A DNA stretch of 64,000 nucleotides. Origin: Dichetophora obliterata. Lineage: Eukaryota > Arthropoda > Insecta > Diptera > Sciomyzidae. The position numbers and the translations under genes were made by a program. Below the pieces are notes generated by a model. The model saw only the letters and a list, made by a program, of their open reading frames with translations, searched no databases and was not told the origin of the DNA. Positions 1 through 11,861 of the stretch are shown piece by piece (position 1 is the stretch's first letter; the number at the start of each line of letters is the position of its first letter). Where the stretch lies: NCBI GenBank assembly GCA_963920525.1, contig OY986438.1, forward strand, positions 192,608,962 to 192,672,961, in the 5' to 3' direction.

Positions 1-374
1 CTGCAACATACGTAAATAGAAATAGTAATTCCTCTTTGAATTTGCTTACAAATGCAATCAGATTCTAAATAATTTGAGAAATGCTTTTCTCAGCACTCTA
101 AAACACGCTAAAAACTGATAAAAAATCACTACTGTAAATGTTGTGAAATTGGCGATTTTGTAAAAAGATCACGCGCGTTTTTTCAATTCTGCTTAAGACC
201 CGGCGTTTTTTTCCAAAATATTTAAATTTTTTCTACTTTTCACGCTATTTGTCGTGTCACGCGTGAGTTTGCTCAGAGAGTCATAAAAACGCTCCATCAG
301 CGATGTTTATTACAAATTTAAAATTTGTTTAAAATTTCTGGAGATTTTCTTTAAATTAATTAAAATTAGAAGTA

Positions 375-924
375 CACCAATACCCCGGTTTGCGTCGCTT
401 CGATTTGCGTCGTTTCGAAGTTGCGTCTTTCTAAAATTTTCTGTGGCTTCGAAGTTGCGTCGTTTTTGTTTCGATTTGCGTCATTAATATGAAAATGAAA
501 TTCCAAATCAATCTGTCTGAAATCAATCTGTGGAAGATTTATTAAATTCAAGCTCAGAATAACAAATCAGGACACCGGTTACGACTTTTAATTTTATATG
601 ACGAATTCCTTTTCTTTAATTTGTATCTCAATTTTTAATTTTATATGATGAATTCTTTATATTTAATTTGTATCTTAATGCTATTGTAATGTTTTTCTCA
701 TGAATTTTTAAGTATTTATTTTAATAAAACCTTGTTTTTACAATAATTAAAAAAATATATTTTTTTTTAATGAAAAATAAACTTTCCAGCTTAAAAATAC
801 GTCATGGAACCGATCAAATAAAAATCTGTGCAAATGTATGGGCAAACGTGATTCAGTTTGCGTCGTTTCGATTTGCGTCGCATTTCTCCGGTCCCAATTA
901 GCGACGCAAACCGGGGTATTGGTG
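375..924. mobile_element. MITE with long terminal inverted repeats, TA-flanked
   Basis: A non-coding element of about 550 bp. It starts CACCAATACCCCGGTTTGCG and ends with the reverse complement, followed by GGTGTA. TA lies just outside each end (373-374, 925-926), as expected of a Tc1/mariner-type target. The terminal repeats match over about 24 bp. The left subterminal part (390-485) carries several TTGCGTCG-type motifs spaced by TTCGA or TTCGAAG, and the right part (858-905) has three more. The interior is AT-rich and has no coding potential; a 61-codon open frame is just the motif array. Family assignment is inference. Confidence 0.75.
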
Positions 925-1344
925 TAATCAAGTTTAAGTGGTCAATCCTGTTTTACAAGCTATCATGAATTTTTATAAAGACCGGGTCAAGATAAATTTA
1001 AAATTTAAAATCTAGTTATTTTGCCCTATAGTGCAATTAGTAAGGTTATTTAGATGTATTATTGAATAAAGTTAAAAAATTCAACCATTTTTTAATTTTT
1101 CTCACTCTAAAAATTCCTATAAATTTGTAAAAAACCGAGATTACGGAGTGTAAAAAGTTTCAATTTTTTATACTACAGGTCAATTTTATATATTTCTATT
1201 ATTTTACATAATGTTCAATATTTTATTTATAACTCAAAGGAAAGATGAAATTAGAGACATTGTTGATGCATTGGATGACATTTGGGTTTTTTTTTTGTTT
1301 GTTTAATTTTAAAAAAAAATATTTTTATTCGTCAGATTATAAAA
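925..1344. other. AT-rich non-coding DNA, nothing recognised
   Basis: No open frame with protein-like composition, no repeat ends and no RNA gene seen here. The same holds for 1-372. Confidence 0.6.
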
Positions 1345-2312
1345 CATGTATTACACAGTACAACATTTTTCAGTTCATTGATTGCCAACTCAATTCTGAG
1401 AACTGTATGTGAAATAAGACCCAAAAAAGATGAATTTCTGCATCATTCGTTTTGTCTTCTTATCTGCCAAAATATTTTTAATATCGATTTGAAGTTAGTA
1501 CTACCGTAAAGGAGAATTAATCACGTTTTAGGCCCTGTTGTTTGACATAACTCGACAACCACTAGCCCGATTTAGTTGAAATAGATAAAGCAACAGTTTC
1601 CAAGTTAAAAATAAGCGCATGAAGAAAAAAAATTTTTTTTTGTTTTTTATTTTTTTAAATTCATAAAAAATACAAAACAAATTGCGTATTAATTGCATAT
1701 TATTTTATTTTCAATAAGTTTTTATAAATAAATTTTTTTTTTTTTTGCATGATAATTTTTTAATTTTTATTTTTATTTTTATTTTTATTTTTATTTTAAG
1801 GGTGGTGGTTATAGCTGATTTTTGAAATTCATACCTTTACTCAATTGCGAATAAAAGCGAAACGCGTGCATCGATTTTCATGATCTTTTTGCTCATAGGT
1901 TATGTGACTTTGCGAAAAAGTAACTACACTTGAAACTTACTTCCGTTTTGTATTTTGTTATGAATTTAAAAAAAAATATATTTTTTTTCTTCATGCGCTT
2001 ATTTTTAACTTGGAAACTGTTGCTTTTATAGGAAAACAATATATGAACAGATTAAGGGAATTGTAATTTTTAATTTTTTAAAATTTATTTCAACTAAATC
2101 GGGATAGTAGTTATCGAGCTATGTCAAACAACAGGGCCTAAAACGTGATAAATTCCCATATACAATAGTACTAACTTCAAATCGATATTAAAAATATTTT
2201 GGCAGGTAAGAAGACAAAACGAATGATGCAGAAATTCTTCTTTTTTGGTCTAATTTTACATACAGTTCTCAGAATTGAGTTGGCAAATCATGTGTTGTAC
2301 TGTGTTATGAAT
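1345..2312. repeat. Large foldback (imperfect inverted repeat, arms about 300 bp)
   Basis: The left arm (about 1345-1640) and right arm (about 1990-2312) are reverse complements with scattered mismatches. Matching landmarks are ACTCAATTCTGAGAACTGTA (left) with its complement near 2263-2282, GGCCCTGTTGTTTGACATA with TATGTCAAACAACAGGGCC, and AAGCGCATGAAGAAAAAAAA with its complement near 1990. The loop holds T-rich sequence and a short TTTTTA repeat. The 75-codon open frame in the left arm is not protein-like. It is probably a foldback transposon or a large MITE; no transposase is visible. Confidence 0.7.
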
Positions 2313-2690
2313 GTGGTATTAAAAACTTGATGTATTGTATGGGTTTTTTTTTTTTTATAAAACTCGTCAAAGTTGAAACTGTTTTAACAAAAATAAGCTC
2401 AATAAAACCCAAAAAAATAAAGTCAAGTTTGAACAATAATAACTTCGAGCACAAAGTATATTTCAAGGTTTGGTTTTTTGGACTTTTTATGTCTTAACCT
2501 TCATCGGTCACTTATTTCTAGAAACGAATAGGTTAGTTGTGTGTAAATTTTACACACTTTTTTCAGGCGCAAAATTTTCATCGATGAATGAAATGCAATT
2601 TACTCGTTAAAAGAATTTCCTTATTCATTATTTTATTCATTAAAAAAAAAGTTTTCAAATCGATTAACCGCGTAAAAAATTGATATACTT
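2313..2690. other. AT-rich non-coding DNA
   Basis: No gene or repeat boundary recognised. The motif GTGTAAATTTTACACAC occurs here, with similar runs near 3820 and 3990, so it is probably the edge of a decayed repeat family. Confidence 0.5.
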
Positions 2691-3720
2691 ATATAAAAGA
2701 GGATGTATGTATGTATGTATTTATATATGTATGTATGTATATCACGTATATAGCGTACAGACTCAAAAATCGCTGAACTGATGCTTATGAAATTTTGAGG
2801 GAAATTGAAACATCTTGAGAGTGCTCCTTAGAGTTGAGTTTGGTTTTGATGGGATAAGGGGGCGTGGTACCTCCCATACAACCCCTAATTTACGTTATCG
2901 CCTACTTACCATAAAAATGCTATATATCAGATGGTTTTGATCATTAAAAACTGAAATTTTGTTCAGATGATTACTATCGGCAACTCCACTAAAAATGGGC
3001 GTGGTCGTACTTTATATACAACTACTTTTTCGAAATCATGCCAATTCCTGAGATGTACAAGTTTTGATAATGAACTAACTCTGTATATAAATGCTACCAC
3101 GCCCATTTTACCGCCCACCAATCAATGGAACCTCTCTATATGAGGCGGTTTTGATCGAATAAAACTAATATTTGGTAATTTAGTTTATATGTGTAATATG
3201 TGCGCAATATATCTAAGCCCACTTTTTCGAAATCATGCTAATTCCTGAAATGTTCACGTTTTGATAGTCAAAATTGGTATTTAGGTGCAATGGGACCAAG
3301 TGGTAGTCACTATATATATATAAATGTTGCCACGCCTACTTTTTCCGTCTATATATCTTTATAAAAAAATTAATATATGTATGTGTGTATACCACGTAAA
3401 GGCTCCGAAACCGCTTATCCAATTTTTATGAAATTTTAAGGGAAACGATTGCAAGGTCGATTGCAAGGTCGTCACACATCATCGGAATTCGGTTTCGTGA
3501 AACTTTAGCAAGTTATAAAACGCCTACCAAGAAAAGTTTTTGCAATGTAAAAGGAGGCGTGGCACTTCCCAAACAACCCAAATTTTATATATCGAATAGC
3601 TTTGCAGTTATAAAGTGCTCAGCCTCGGAATTTGGTATTCGACCACAATTTACACATACCGTTCCACTCATAACATTTTTTAGGCGTCGAACAAGAGAAT
3701 GTGGTAGTAATGCACCGAGT
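2691..3720. repeat. Dispersed repeat, two degraded copies with GTAT microsatellite
   Basis: Two related units begin near 2691 and 3350. Each opens with a TATGTATG run, a stretch ending ATGAAATTTT and, further on, a GGCGTGGYAC-YTCCCA block (2873-2890 and 3554-3570). The same block, with CCTCGGAATT and TATTCGAC downstream, recurs at 63765-64000, so this is a multi-copy family. The 5' portion resembles the start of insect Helitron-type repeats from memory, but no CTRR hairpin end was found. Family assignment is tentative. Confidence 0.55.
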
Positions 3721-5385
3721 TTCAGGAAGTTAAAAAAAAATGAAAAATTGGGAAAATATCGAAAAACAATTTAACAACCAAGCAGAAGCACAGTGACATA
3801 AGCGCGCCAAGATTATAGTGTGTAAATTGTACACACAAGAACCTATTAGGGAAATTTTGGTAACAGCGACATCTAGCGTGTAAAAATTGCCCAAAACATA
3901 AATTTTGCATACGATTTTTATATTAAGCCAAAATCCTAGCTCGATTTGACGAACTTGTATTAAAGAAATATCAGCTTGAAAAGTGTGTAAAATTTACACA
4001 AAGAACCGATTAAGGTTAATCACCATTGAATTTAATATAATAAACAATAAAAAAGTTACTTAATATAAAATACAATATAAAATGTTTATAAATAAAAATA
4101 GAAAAATCGTTGAAATATGACTGTAAATTTTTCACGAAATGAAAATTTAAGAAAAATTTACTAGAAAATCTCTAGCTAATTAAGCATTATTAAAGTCGAA
4201 GGCTTTAACTATCATAGCATATCGTACTTCTACCGTCTGTTTCTGTAAAAACCTACTGCATCTAGCTGCTATTAAGAAAAACCACTTAATTTGAAAAAAG
4301 TCTTGAAAACCAAATTGTGCCCTAAGATGCACGGATTTTCAATAGATAGACAATTTGTAGGTGCTCTTAAATTCAAAGAAAAATAAAATAGAATCCATAA
4401 TTTAAAACAAGTTGTGGCCTTATTTTGTATTAGCAACCATTTTTCTAATTTTTTTTTAATTTCGTTAATTGGGTAATATTGTTTTATAGGAGTTATTCGA
4501 TTTGAAATATTTTTAGCATGACGTTTAAGTGAAGTTAAATAAACTTAATGTACTCTTTAAAAACATAAATAAGCAATTTTATTTTTATTTAAAAAAAAAT
4601 ATGGTTTGTATGGGAGGTGGGCGATGCAGTTGACCTAGAATTCTAATTTTTTGTGCTGTTACTTAATTGAATGTTACTAAATTCATTCATTTCATTTCAT
4701 TAGCTTTTATAGTTTCTGAGATAATGCAAATATCATCCTAAAATCGACAAAAGCGTACTGTGCGCTGTTGAAGCGGGTGTTACGCTATACCTAAAATAAA
4801 ATCCTCTGCTTTAACGTCATATGACTTCGAAGAATTTATTCGAACAGGTATCAAATTATATAAAACTTAAACAGTTGATTGGTCACAGCTTAATAAATCA
4901 AGCCTATTAAAGTGTAGCACCTTCTGCTGTATGATTGACTCTATACAGAGTTTTTGTTGCCTTGTTTAAAGCTTACTTGAGAGAATTCACGTATTTCTAG
5001 CGTTTTCTTATAAGCGAAGACAAGATTGAAAGAGATAATTGTAGTTGTAAGGATTCACGTATTTCTAGCGTAAAATGTTTATAATTTTACTCTATGTGAT
5101 TTAACGACAATAAATGTAGGCAATCAGTTGCCAGCAATTATTGTAGTTAATTTTCGTGCATTTTTGTTAGAGTGTAACAAAAAAAATAATAATTATTTTT
5201 ACTGTAAAATTTTACCAAATTTCTTATGTAAGATTTTTAACATAAAGATGTAGTCTGCAGTTTTTGAAAACTTTAAAAAAACTTTTAAAAAAATATTCAT
5301 TATTACTACAATGCAATAAAAAGTTTTCAGTTCTAGAGTTTTTAGACTAAATATAGCCTACCATAGCTACCTGTTAAATATAATT
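3721..5385. other. AT-rich non-coding stretch
   Basis: No gene seen. A block at about 4915-4955 (TGACTCTATACAGAG plus a cytosine-rich flank) is the inverted counterpart of blocks near 16730 and 18058, showing a dispersed repeat. The rest is AT-rich intergenic or intronic sequence. Confidence 0.5.
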
Positions 5386-6450
5386 TTATACATCACATTC
5401 AATGCAATATTTTTCGTTCCGCATCAGATAGACAGAAAAAACAAAACAAAGAGCTACATTTTGTGTCGAGGAAAAGATCGGAAAATCACGTAAATTGCAT
5501 TGTATTTGGCCCATTTGAGACGTGTTCACCTGGTGACAATGGGACAGACAATAGTCACAAGCAAACAAACACTCGGCCAAAAAAAAACGCAAAACGAACG
5601 AACCAACAGACAGACAAACCCACGTCAACATTTGCTGTTGGCGGAAACTTTGATATTGTTGGCCAAACAAACAAACAAACAAACCAGCCAACAAGCCGAA
5701 ATGAAAACCTAGCAAATATTTTAAAATGGCGATATTTTGTCTAGAATACGTGCTGTAGCGCAAAGTGGAGCACATTGAAGCTTGTGAAAGGCGCTCTGTA
5801 CAACGAAGGCACAGAAACCGGCAGACAAAAACAAAAAGCAAAGAAATATAAAGTAAGCAAATATCGCTGAGTAAGAAAAAAAAAATCAAATAAAAAACTT
5901 TGAAAGTTAAAAATAGACAAAAACTAAAACAAAAATCAATGCAAATAAATTCAAAACCAAGCACACAACCACTACAACGGAAGCGCCCTAAGTTATGCTA
6001 TGCTTTTCTTCTTGGCCTTAGTTGGATCAACCAAAGAAAATCCAACACAACAGCCAGCGACTGTGCGTCTGATAAGCGTCTATGTTGCGATAATTTGACT
6101 CCTCTGCTGGGTGCCTCCTACCTTGGCATCTCCTTGTCGAGCTGTAGCCCAAGAAGTCTGACTGTCTAGCTGGCTGTAGATGTTGTATTTTTTTTGGTTT
6201 CGTTTTTGTTTTTTTTTTATAAAAGATACACATTTACATAACTACATAGGTACTTATTTTTATGTGCATATATTTCAAAGCCAGCAAATAGAAGCATAAC
6301 TACGAAATGTCTTTGCAGCAATGCTCTTGCCTCAGTTGGTGCAAAGCCAAAAATAAATAAAAAATAAAAACAAAATATATACAGCAAAATTGTATATTTC
6401 ATTTAGTTGTTTTTGTAAACTTACATGCATTTTTTCGTTTGTTTTTTGTA
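5386..6450. other. Moderate-GC non-coding region, function unknown
   Basis: Open frames of up to 192 codons exist on both strands but have no protein-like composition; the longest is a run of Phe, Leu and Cys from AT-rich DNA. The sequence is less AT-rich than its surroundings, with CAAACAAACAAAC runs near 5666 and a CT/GT-rich part near 6060-6170. It may be intron, 5' flank or regulatory DNA of the downstream gene; nothing in the sequence decides this. Confidence 0.4.
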
Positions 6451-8085
6451 GCTTTTAGCCGTTGTTGTTGTTGTTATGTTCTTGTAACACTTATATAAAT
6501 ACACAGTTGAATCTGCACACACACACCAACGTATTTTACTTTTTGGCTACGTGGCCATGACTAACAAACCCAGTTGAAAGTTGTCAGCTCCTAAGGAAAT
6601 AATTAACTATAACCTCGACATAACTATGAGATTATTTTGATAATTTTTGTCATGTATGTCAGTTATTTTTGCATACTATCTTCAGTGGCGTATAAATATT
6701 AGCAGGCGAATAGCGGTCGAACATTGTCCGAACGGCTGTGCAAGGGTCGAACATGGCCTAAAAACAATCCAAAAAGCCTAGTGGTCGAAAGTTAGGATGA
6801 ACAACGGCCGAACAAGGTCCAAATTAAGTTGTATGGTCGCTGTACGACCATTTCGATATCGAGAAGCGCCGCATTGGTTTTGTTGCTTTTAGCCGTTGTT
6901 GTTGTTGTTATGTTCTTGTAACACTTATATAAATACACACTTGAATCTGCACGCACACACACACACCAACGTATTTTACTTTTTGGCTACGTGGCCATGA
7001 CAAACAAACCCATTTGAAAGTTGTGATCTCCTAAAGAAATAATTAACTATAATCGCAATATAACTATGAGATTATTTTTATAATGTATGTCAGTAATTTT
7101 TGCATACTTTCTTCAGTGGCAAGGACAAATTAATTTCAATACTAACAACCCCAGTACAAATGTTAGAAGGTGAACAGTGGTCGAACAAGGTTCGAACGGT
7201 CGTACAAGGGTCGCACATGGCCTAAAGCGCCGCATTGGTTTTGTTGCTTTTAGCCGTTGGTGTTGTTGTTATGTTCTTGTAACACTTATATAAATACACA
7301 CTTGAATCTGCACACACACCAACGTATTTTACTTTTCGGCTACGTGGCCATGACAAACGAACCCAGTTGAAAGTTGTGAGCTCCTAAAGAAATAACTAAC
7401 TATAACCTCGATATAACTATGAGATTATTTTTATAATTTATGTCATGTATGTCAGTTATTTTTGCATACTTTCTTCAGTGGCGTATAAATATTAGCAGGC
7501 GAATAGCGGTCGAACATGGCCTAAAAACAACCAAAAAAGCCTGTTGGCCGCAATTTAGGATGAACAACGGCCGAACAAGGTCCAAATTAAGTTGTATGGT
7601 CGCTGTACGACCGTTTCGATATCGAGAAGCGCCGCATTGGTTTTTTTGGTGTTATTCGTTGTTGTTGTTGTTATGTTCTTGTAACACTTATATAAATACA
7701 CACTTGAATCTGCACACACACACCAACGTATTTTACTTTTTGTCTACGTGGCCATGACAAACAAACCCAGTTGAAAGTTGTGAGCTCCTAAAGAAATAAT
7801 TAACTATAACCTCGATATAGCTATGAGATTATTTTTATAATGTATGTCAGTAATTTTTGCATAATTTCTTCAGTGGCAAGCGCACATTAATTTCAATACT
7901 AACAACCCCAGTACAAATATTAGCAGGTGAATAGCGTTCGAACAAGGCTCGAACGGCCGCACAAGAGTCGCACATGGCCTAAAAACAATTCAAAAAGCCT
8001 AGTTGCTGATATTTAGGATGAACAACGGCCAAACAAGGTCTAAATTACGTTGTATGGTCGCTGTACGATCATGTCGATATCGAGA
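6451..8085. repeat. Four-copy tandem array, unit 360-435 bp
   Basis: Units start near 6451, 6885, 7246 and 7651. Each begins GCTTTTAGCCG followed by GTTGTTGTTGTTATG (the last copy degenerate), then ACACTTATATAAATACACA, a CA run, CTACGTGGCCATGAC, and a TATGAGATTATTTTTATAAT stretch. Most end in a block rich in GGTCGAACA and GGCCGAACAAGG. Differences are indels in the GGTCGAAC block, so the period varies. Short open frames here (7440-7757, 8003-8317) fall across unit boundaries and are not conserved between copies, so they are not genes. Confidence 0.8.
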
Positions 8086-8317
8086 ACGAAAATTAAAGTT
8101 TTTGGCTAACATTTTTCAGCCGATATTGAAATTGATTTTGATATTATGGCATTCTTATATGCGTGGAGGTAAAAGAACAATTATTTTGCGTCACACACAA
8201 GTAACGATACTATCAACATCAGCATCGGCGAGTGAGACTTGCATGCGTTTGCTAATTAATAAGAGCTTTGGAAAATTTGGTGGCATAGAACGGACTTACA
8301 GTGGCCACGCAACTTAA

Positions 8318-8445
8318 TTTAGGCCTTGCACGACCGTTGTTCGACCTAACTTTCGGTTGATAGGCTTTTTAAATTATGTTTAGGCCATGTTCGACCCTTT
8401 GTACTGCCGTGCCGTCTAAGTTTAACCGCTGTTCGACCGCATATA
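8318..8445. repeat. Inverted partial copy of the 6.4-8.1 kb array unit
   Basis: CGACCGTTGTTCGACCTAAC and AGGCCATGTTCGACCCTTT are reverse complements of the GGTCGAAC-type block that ends each array unit. The array plus this piece therefore form an inverted pair, suggesting a foldback element whose left end has amplified in tandem. Confidence 0.6.
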
Positions 8446-8699
8446 TTTTTACACAGGTATATTAGGACTAAATAAAATTTTGATGTCGATCAACGAAGGC
8501 AACTTTATCGGTTAAAATTTGGCTAGAATTAACGAAAGAAGCTGACCCAATATCAAATTTGTATCATTTTAAAACCTGTCAAGAACAGCTTTTTGATCAG
8601 ATCTTGAAGTCGCTACAACCTTGCATAAGGATCCTTCTGCAATGATTAACCTTCATGATTTGTCTGCTTTGATCTTTTGAATTGGTCTTTTTGGAATTT

Positions 8700-9690
8700 C
8701 GAATGATACTTTCTGAATATCAATTGCTCTGAATTTCTGCTGATCTATTCTGAATTTCAAATAGAATTCTTAATTTGAATTAATCTATTCTAAATTTCAA
8801 TTTATCTTTACTGAAGTTCAAATGGAATTTCCGATTTTCAATTGATATCTTCTGAATCGCAATTGATTCATAATTAATTTTAAATAATCTTTCAATATCA
8901 CTTGATATTATCTGAATTGGAATTTATCCTTCCTAAATTTCAATTGTGTTTTTTTTTTTTGGTAATTTCAATTGATGTATTTAAATTTCCATTCCAATTT
9001 TTTCCAATTGTATTACAATTTCCATAAAATTAAACCATGCGGAGTGGTTTAAGAAACAATAGATAGGAGATTTTGGTTTTTTTTTTATTTCACTTGCGCT
9101 TTTTTTAATTTCAAATTATCTTTTCTGAATATCAATTGATCTATTCTGTTTTTCGACCGATCTTTTCTGAATTTCAAATGGAATTTCTGAACTTCAGTTG
9201 ATTTCTTCCAAATTTTCATTTGATTTTTAGTGATTTTTAATTGATCTCTCAATTTCAGTTGATATTTTCTGAATTTCAAATGATCTTGTCTGAATTTCAT
9301 ATAATCTTTTCTGAAATTTAAATTATCTTTTCAGAATTTCAATCGATCTATTCTGAATTTGAATTGATCTGTTCTGAATTTTAATTGATCTTTTGTGAAT
9401 TTCAACTGATCTTATCTGAATTTCAATTGCTCTGATCGAGCCAGAATTTCTACATATATTTTGAGTTTCAAATAAAATGTTGAACTTGAATAGATCTATT
9501 TTTGATTGTTTTTTTATGAATTTCAAATGAAATTTCCAAAACTCATTTCATTTATAGTGAATTCTAATTGATCTTTCAATTTTAGTTTAAATTTTCTGAT
9601 TTTAAATTGATCCTTTAAGAGTTCCAATAGATTTTTTTCTGAATTTTAATTAATCTAATCTGAATTTCAAAAGAGCTTTTCTGAATTTTC
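8700..9690. repeat. Degenerate minisatellite, unit about 20-30 bp
   Basis: About 1 kb made of variants of TCTGAATTTCAATTGATCT with frequent substitutions and length changes. More than 25 recognisable repeats of the GAATTTCAA core are present. On the minus strand it yields Lys/Ile/Arg-rich open frames (9085-9300, 9323-9526) that only mirror the repeat. It ends about 200 bp before the first recognisable coding exon. Confidence 0.75.
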
Positions 9691-9887
9691 ACTATTTTTT
9701 TCTTATTACAATGAAAAATGGTGTAGATGATGCTAGAAAACTGGTTACATGGTTGAAAGCATTAAAAATTCTAATCAAAAAACTGTTGAAAATTTCGAAA
9801 ATTAAAAGCCAGTTATGATTAAAGCAAATTTTCTCTTTTGATTATTAAAATTAACATTCTCTCTCTCTTTGTTTTTCTTTTTTTTAG

Positions 9888-11861
9888 ATGCTATCGGTAC
9901 AGACTGCCGGCTACGCGGGAATGGAGCGGCTCGGCGTTCCGGCCCGCACAACACTCAATACACCGCCCGATGACAGGTTAGTAACAGCTACATTTATTTC
10001 AATTAACAGTTAATAACATATCTCCTCTTTCAATCTCTCTCTCTCTCTTTCCTAAAACAGAGGCCAATTTAGTCGTAGAATGCGCGCCGATGTACGTGAG
10101 CTTCAAACTGTGATCCGTTCCAATAATCATAGCAACAATAGTAGTAACAGCAGTAGTAGTAGCAATAATTATCACCATCATCATCATCACCAACATCATC
10201 ATCATCAACGCATGTCCGTAACAGCAGCAGCGGCAGCTGGCAGTGGATGTGGTCTAGTTGGTAGCAATTGTATTTATAGTGGCAGCAACACACAAACAGC
10301 AATGACTATCAGCAGCAACAATAGCAATATTGCACGCTTTGGCAGCGTCGCAGCAGCAACAACACTTAAATATGCCAAGACTGGTGGCAGTGGAAGTGGG
10401 AGTGGGAGTAGTGATGTTTATAGCTCGATGGGCAATAGTTCTGGTGCCAGCTCCTTGATCAGCCACAGTCACGACCATCATCAACATTATCAGCATCAGT
10501 TGCAGCAGCAGCGAACACTGCGTTGTCCACATCATGTACCACTGCCAGATAGCGAATGGGGTCAGGATCGTGATCTGCAGATACGCACACACTATCAGGT
10601 GGGTGTGGCAGATAAGCCGCATTCTACTCTATTGTTGAGAGCAACATTAACAGTAATCTTGTTTTTCTTCCTCTAGCAATCGGAGATCACGCGCTCCTAC
10701 ATCAAGCCACCTCCAAATAAAACCGTAAAAGACGTTCCAGAGCAAACATCCTACAACTTTCACACACTTACAGCACACGCAGCTCCAGCAACAATATTTT
10801 CGCAACTACATTATGCGAGTGAGCAGCAGCAGCAGCACACCCATAGTTGTAACAATCAAAATGCTTCCTCATCCTCTTCGCCGTCGTCATCATCATCATC
10901 GTCGTCGTCGTCAACTTTATTGGGTGCAGCAGCAACGGCCACATGCAGTAGCAATCAGCAGCATAAATCAAAGCCCAGCGTTATCACAAAACTCTTCTCA
11001 CGCAAGAGCTCACCCAAGTCACCAACTGCGCTCAGCACAACATCTACTATTAGCTCCACGTTGGCCTCATCCGCCTCTTGTAACTCCATGCCATTTGCTG
11101 CAACGTCTGCAACCTCGCTGGTCTCTTCCGCCTCATCGTGCGCTTCAACAACGTCTTCAGTGTCGACATCTTCGTCTGCCTCTTCGTTGTCATCGGCGCA
11201 ATCGTTGCCCATATCAACTGCATCTGCTCTGAAAACCACGCCCTGTAGCTACGGACCCAGCCAAAGCGCGGCCGCCTCAGCTAGCGCCAATAACATATTG
11301 GCTGGTTTGGCGCCTACGACACAGTTGCTGACGACAATTGGCGTTTCGGGGACCACAGCTGCTTCTTCGTCATCATCATCTTCACCACCACTGCTGCGCA
11401 TTCCATCACCACCGCTATCCGTTTCGGTGCCGCTAACTTACCAGCAACAGCAATACAGAAATCAGCAGAAAGCTGCGGCGCTCAAGAGCAGCAGCAGCAG
11501 CAGCTCCCTAGCGACAGCAACGGATACCAATGCTATGAACTGCGCTCAGCTGGCGCCAGCAGTTAATAGACAGCAATCGCTGTCACCCTCTACAAGTCGC
11601 GCACGCACACCAAACAGCCACTTGTTGGGTCCCAACGAATTCCAGCCAGCCGCAATGAGCAATGGCAGCAATATTAGTCGTAACAGCAGCAACTGCAGCA
11701 TGGATAGCTACAATTGCTGTACATGCAGCAGCGGCATCGGAGCAGCTGTAACACTTTGCAATAGCTGTAAGGACAGAGCAACATCACAATCACAGCAGCA
11801 GCAGCAGCAGCAACAAAAACAAGAGACGCAACATGTTTATGATCAGCAGCATGCGCTGTGA
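9888..11861 (+). CDS. Spliced gene, low-complexity Ser/His/Gln-rich protein (three exons), not identified
   Basis: Coding exons are 9888-9976, 10061-10598 and 10677-11861. They are joined by introns of 84 and 78 bp with GT-AG ends and strong polypyrimidine tracts. The frame holds across both junctions (one split Arg codon, then phase 0) and stops at TGA 11859-11861. Read from the ATG at 9888 it gives 603 aa, but that ATG directly follows a T-rich acceptor, so the exon may be internal and the protein longer at its N terminus. In order: a short non-repetitive start (about 1-52), Asn/Ser-rich 53-66, a His run 68-79, Ser/Gly-rich 80-180, a conserved-looking segment around 190-245 rich in charged residues and prolines, a Ser run about 273-288, a basic RKSSPKSP patch, a long Ser/Ala/Thr-rich part, and a Cys cluster (C556, C559, C570, C573) before a Gln run. 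No membrane segment or catalytic domain is visible. The composition is much GC-richer than the flanks. It is probably a regulatory or scaffold protein; I do not recognise the family. Confidence 0.75.
9977..10060 (+). other. Intron 1 of the low-complexity gene (84 bp)
   Basis: Donor CAG|GTTAGT at 9976/9977 and acceptor AAAACAG|AGG at 10060/10061, preceded by a (TC)n tract. Splicing joins AG with A to make Arg and keeps one frame open. Confidence 0.75.
10599..10676 (+). other. Intron 2 of the low-complexity gene (78 bp)
   Basis: Donor CAG|GTGGGT and acceptor CCTCTAG|CAA. If retained, translation would run through the intron and stop exactly at the TAG of the acceptor, so retention would give a truncated product ending at 10676. 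Confidence 0.75.

Noticed and set aside
5386..5964. 192-codon minus-strand open frame
   Set aside because: Phe/Leu/Cys-rich with no motif, overlapped by equally good random frames on the other strand; composition follows the base content.
10254..10622. 122-codon minus-strand frame opposite exon 2
   Set aside because: Antisense shadow of the His/Ser/Asn codon runs; the plus strand has splice sites and a continuous frame.
10955..11239. 94-codon acidic minus-strand frame opposite exon 3
   Set aside because: Antisense shadow of Ser and Thr codons; no start context or motif.
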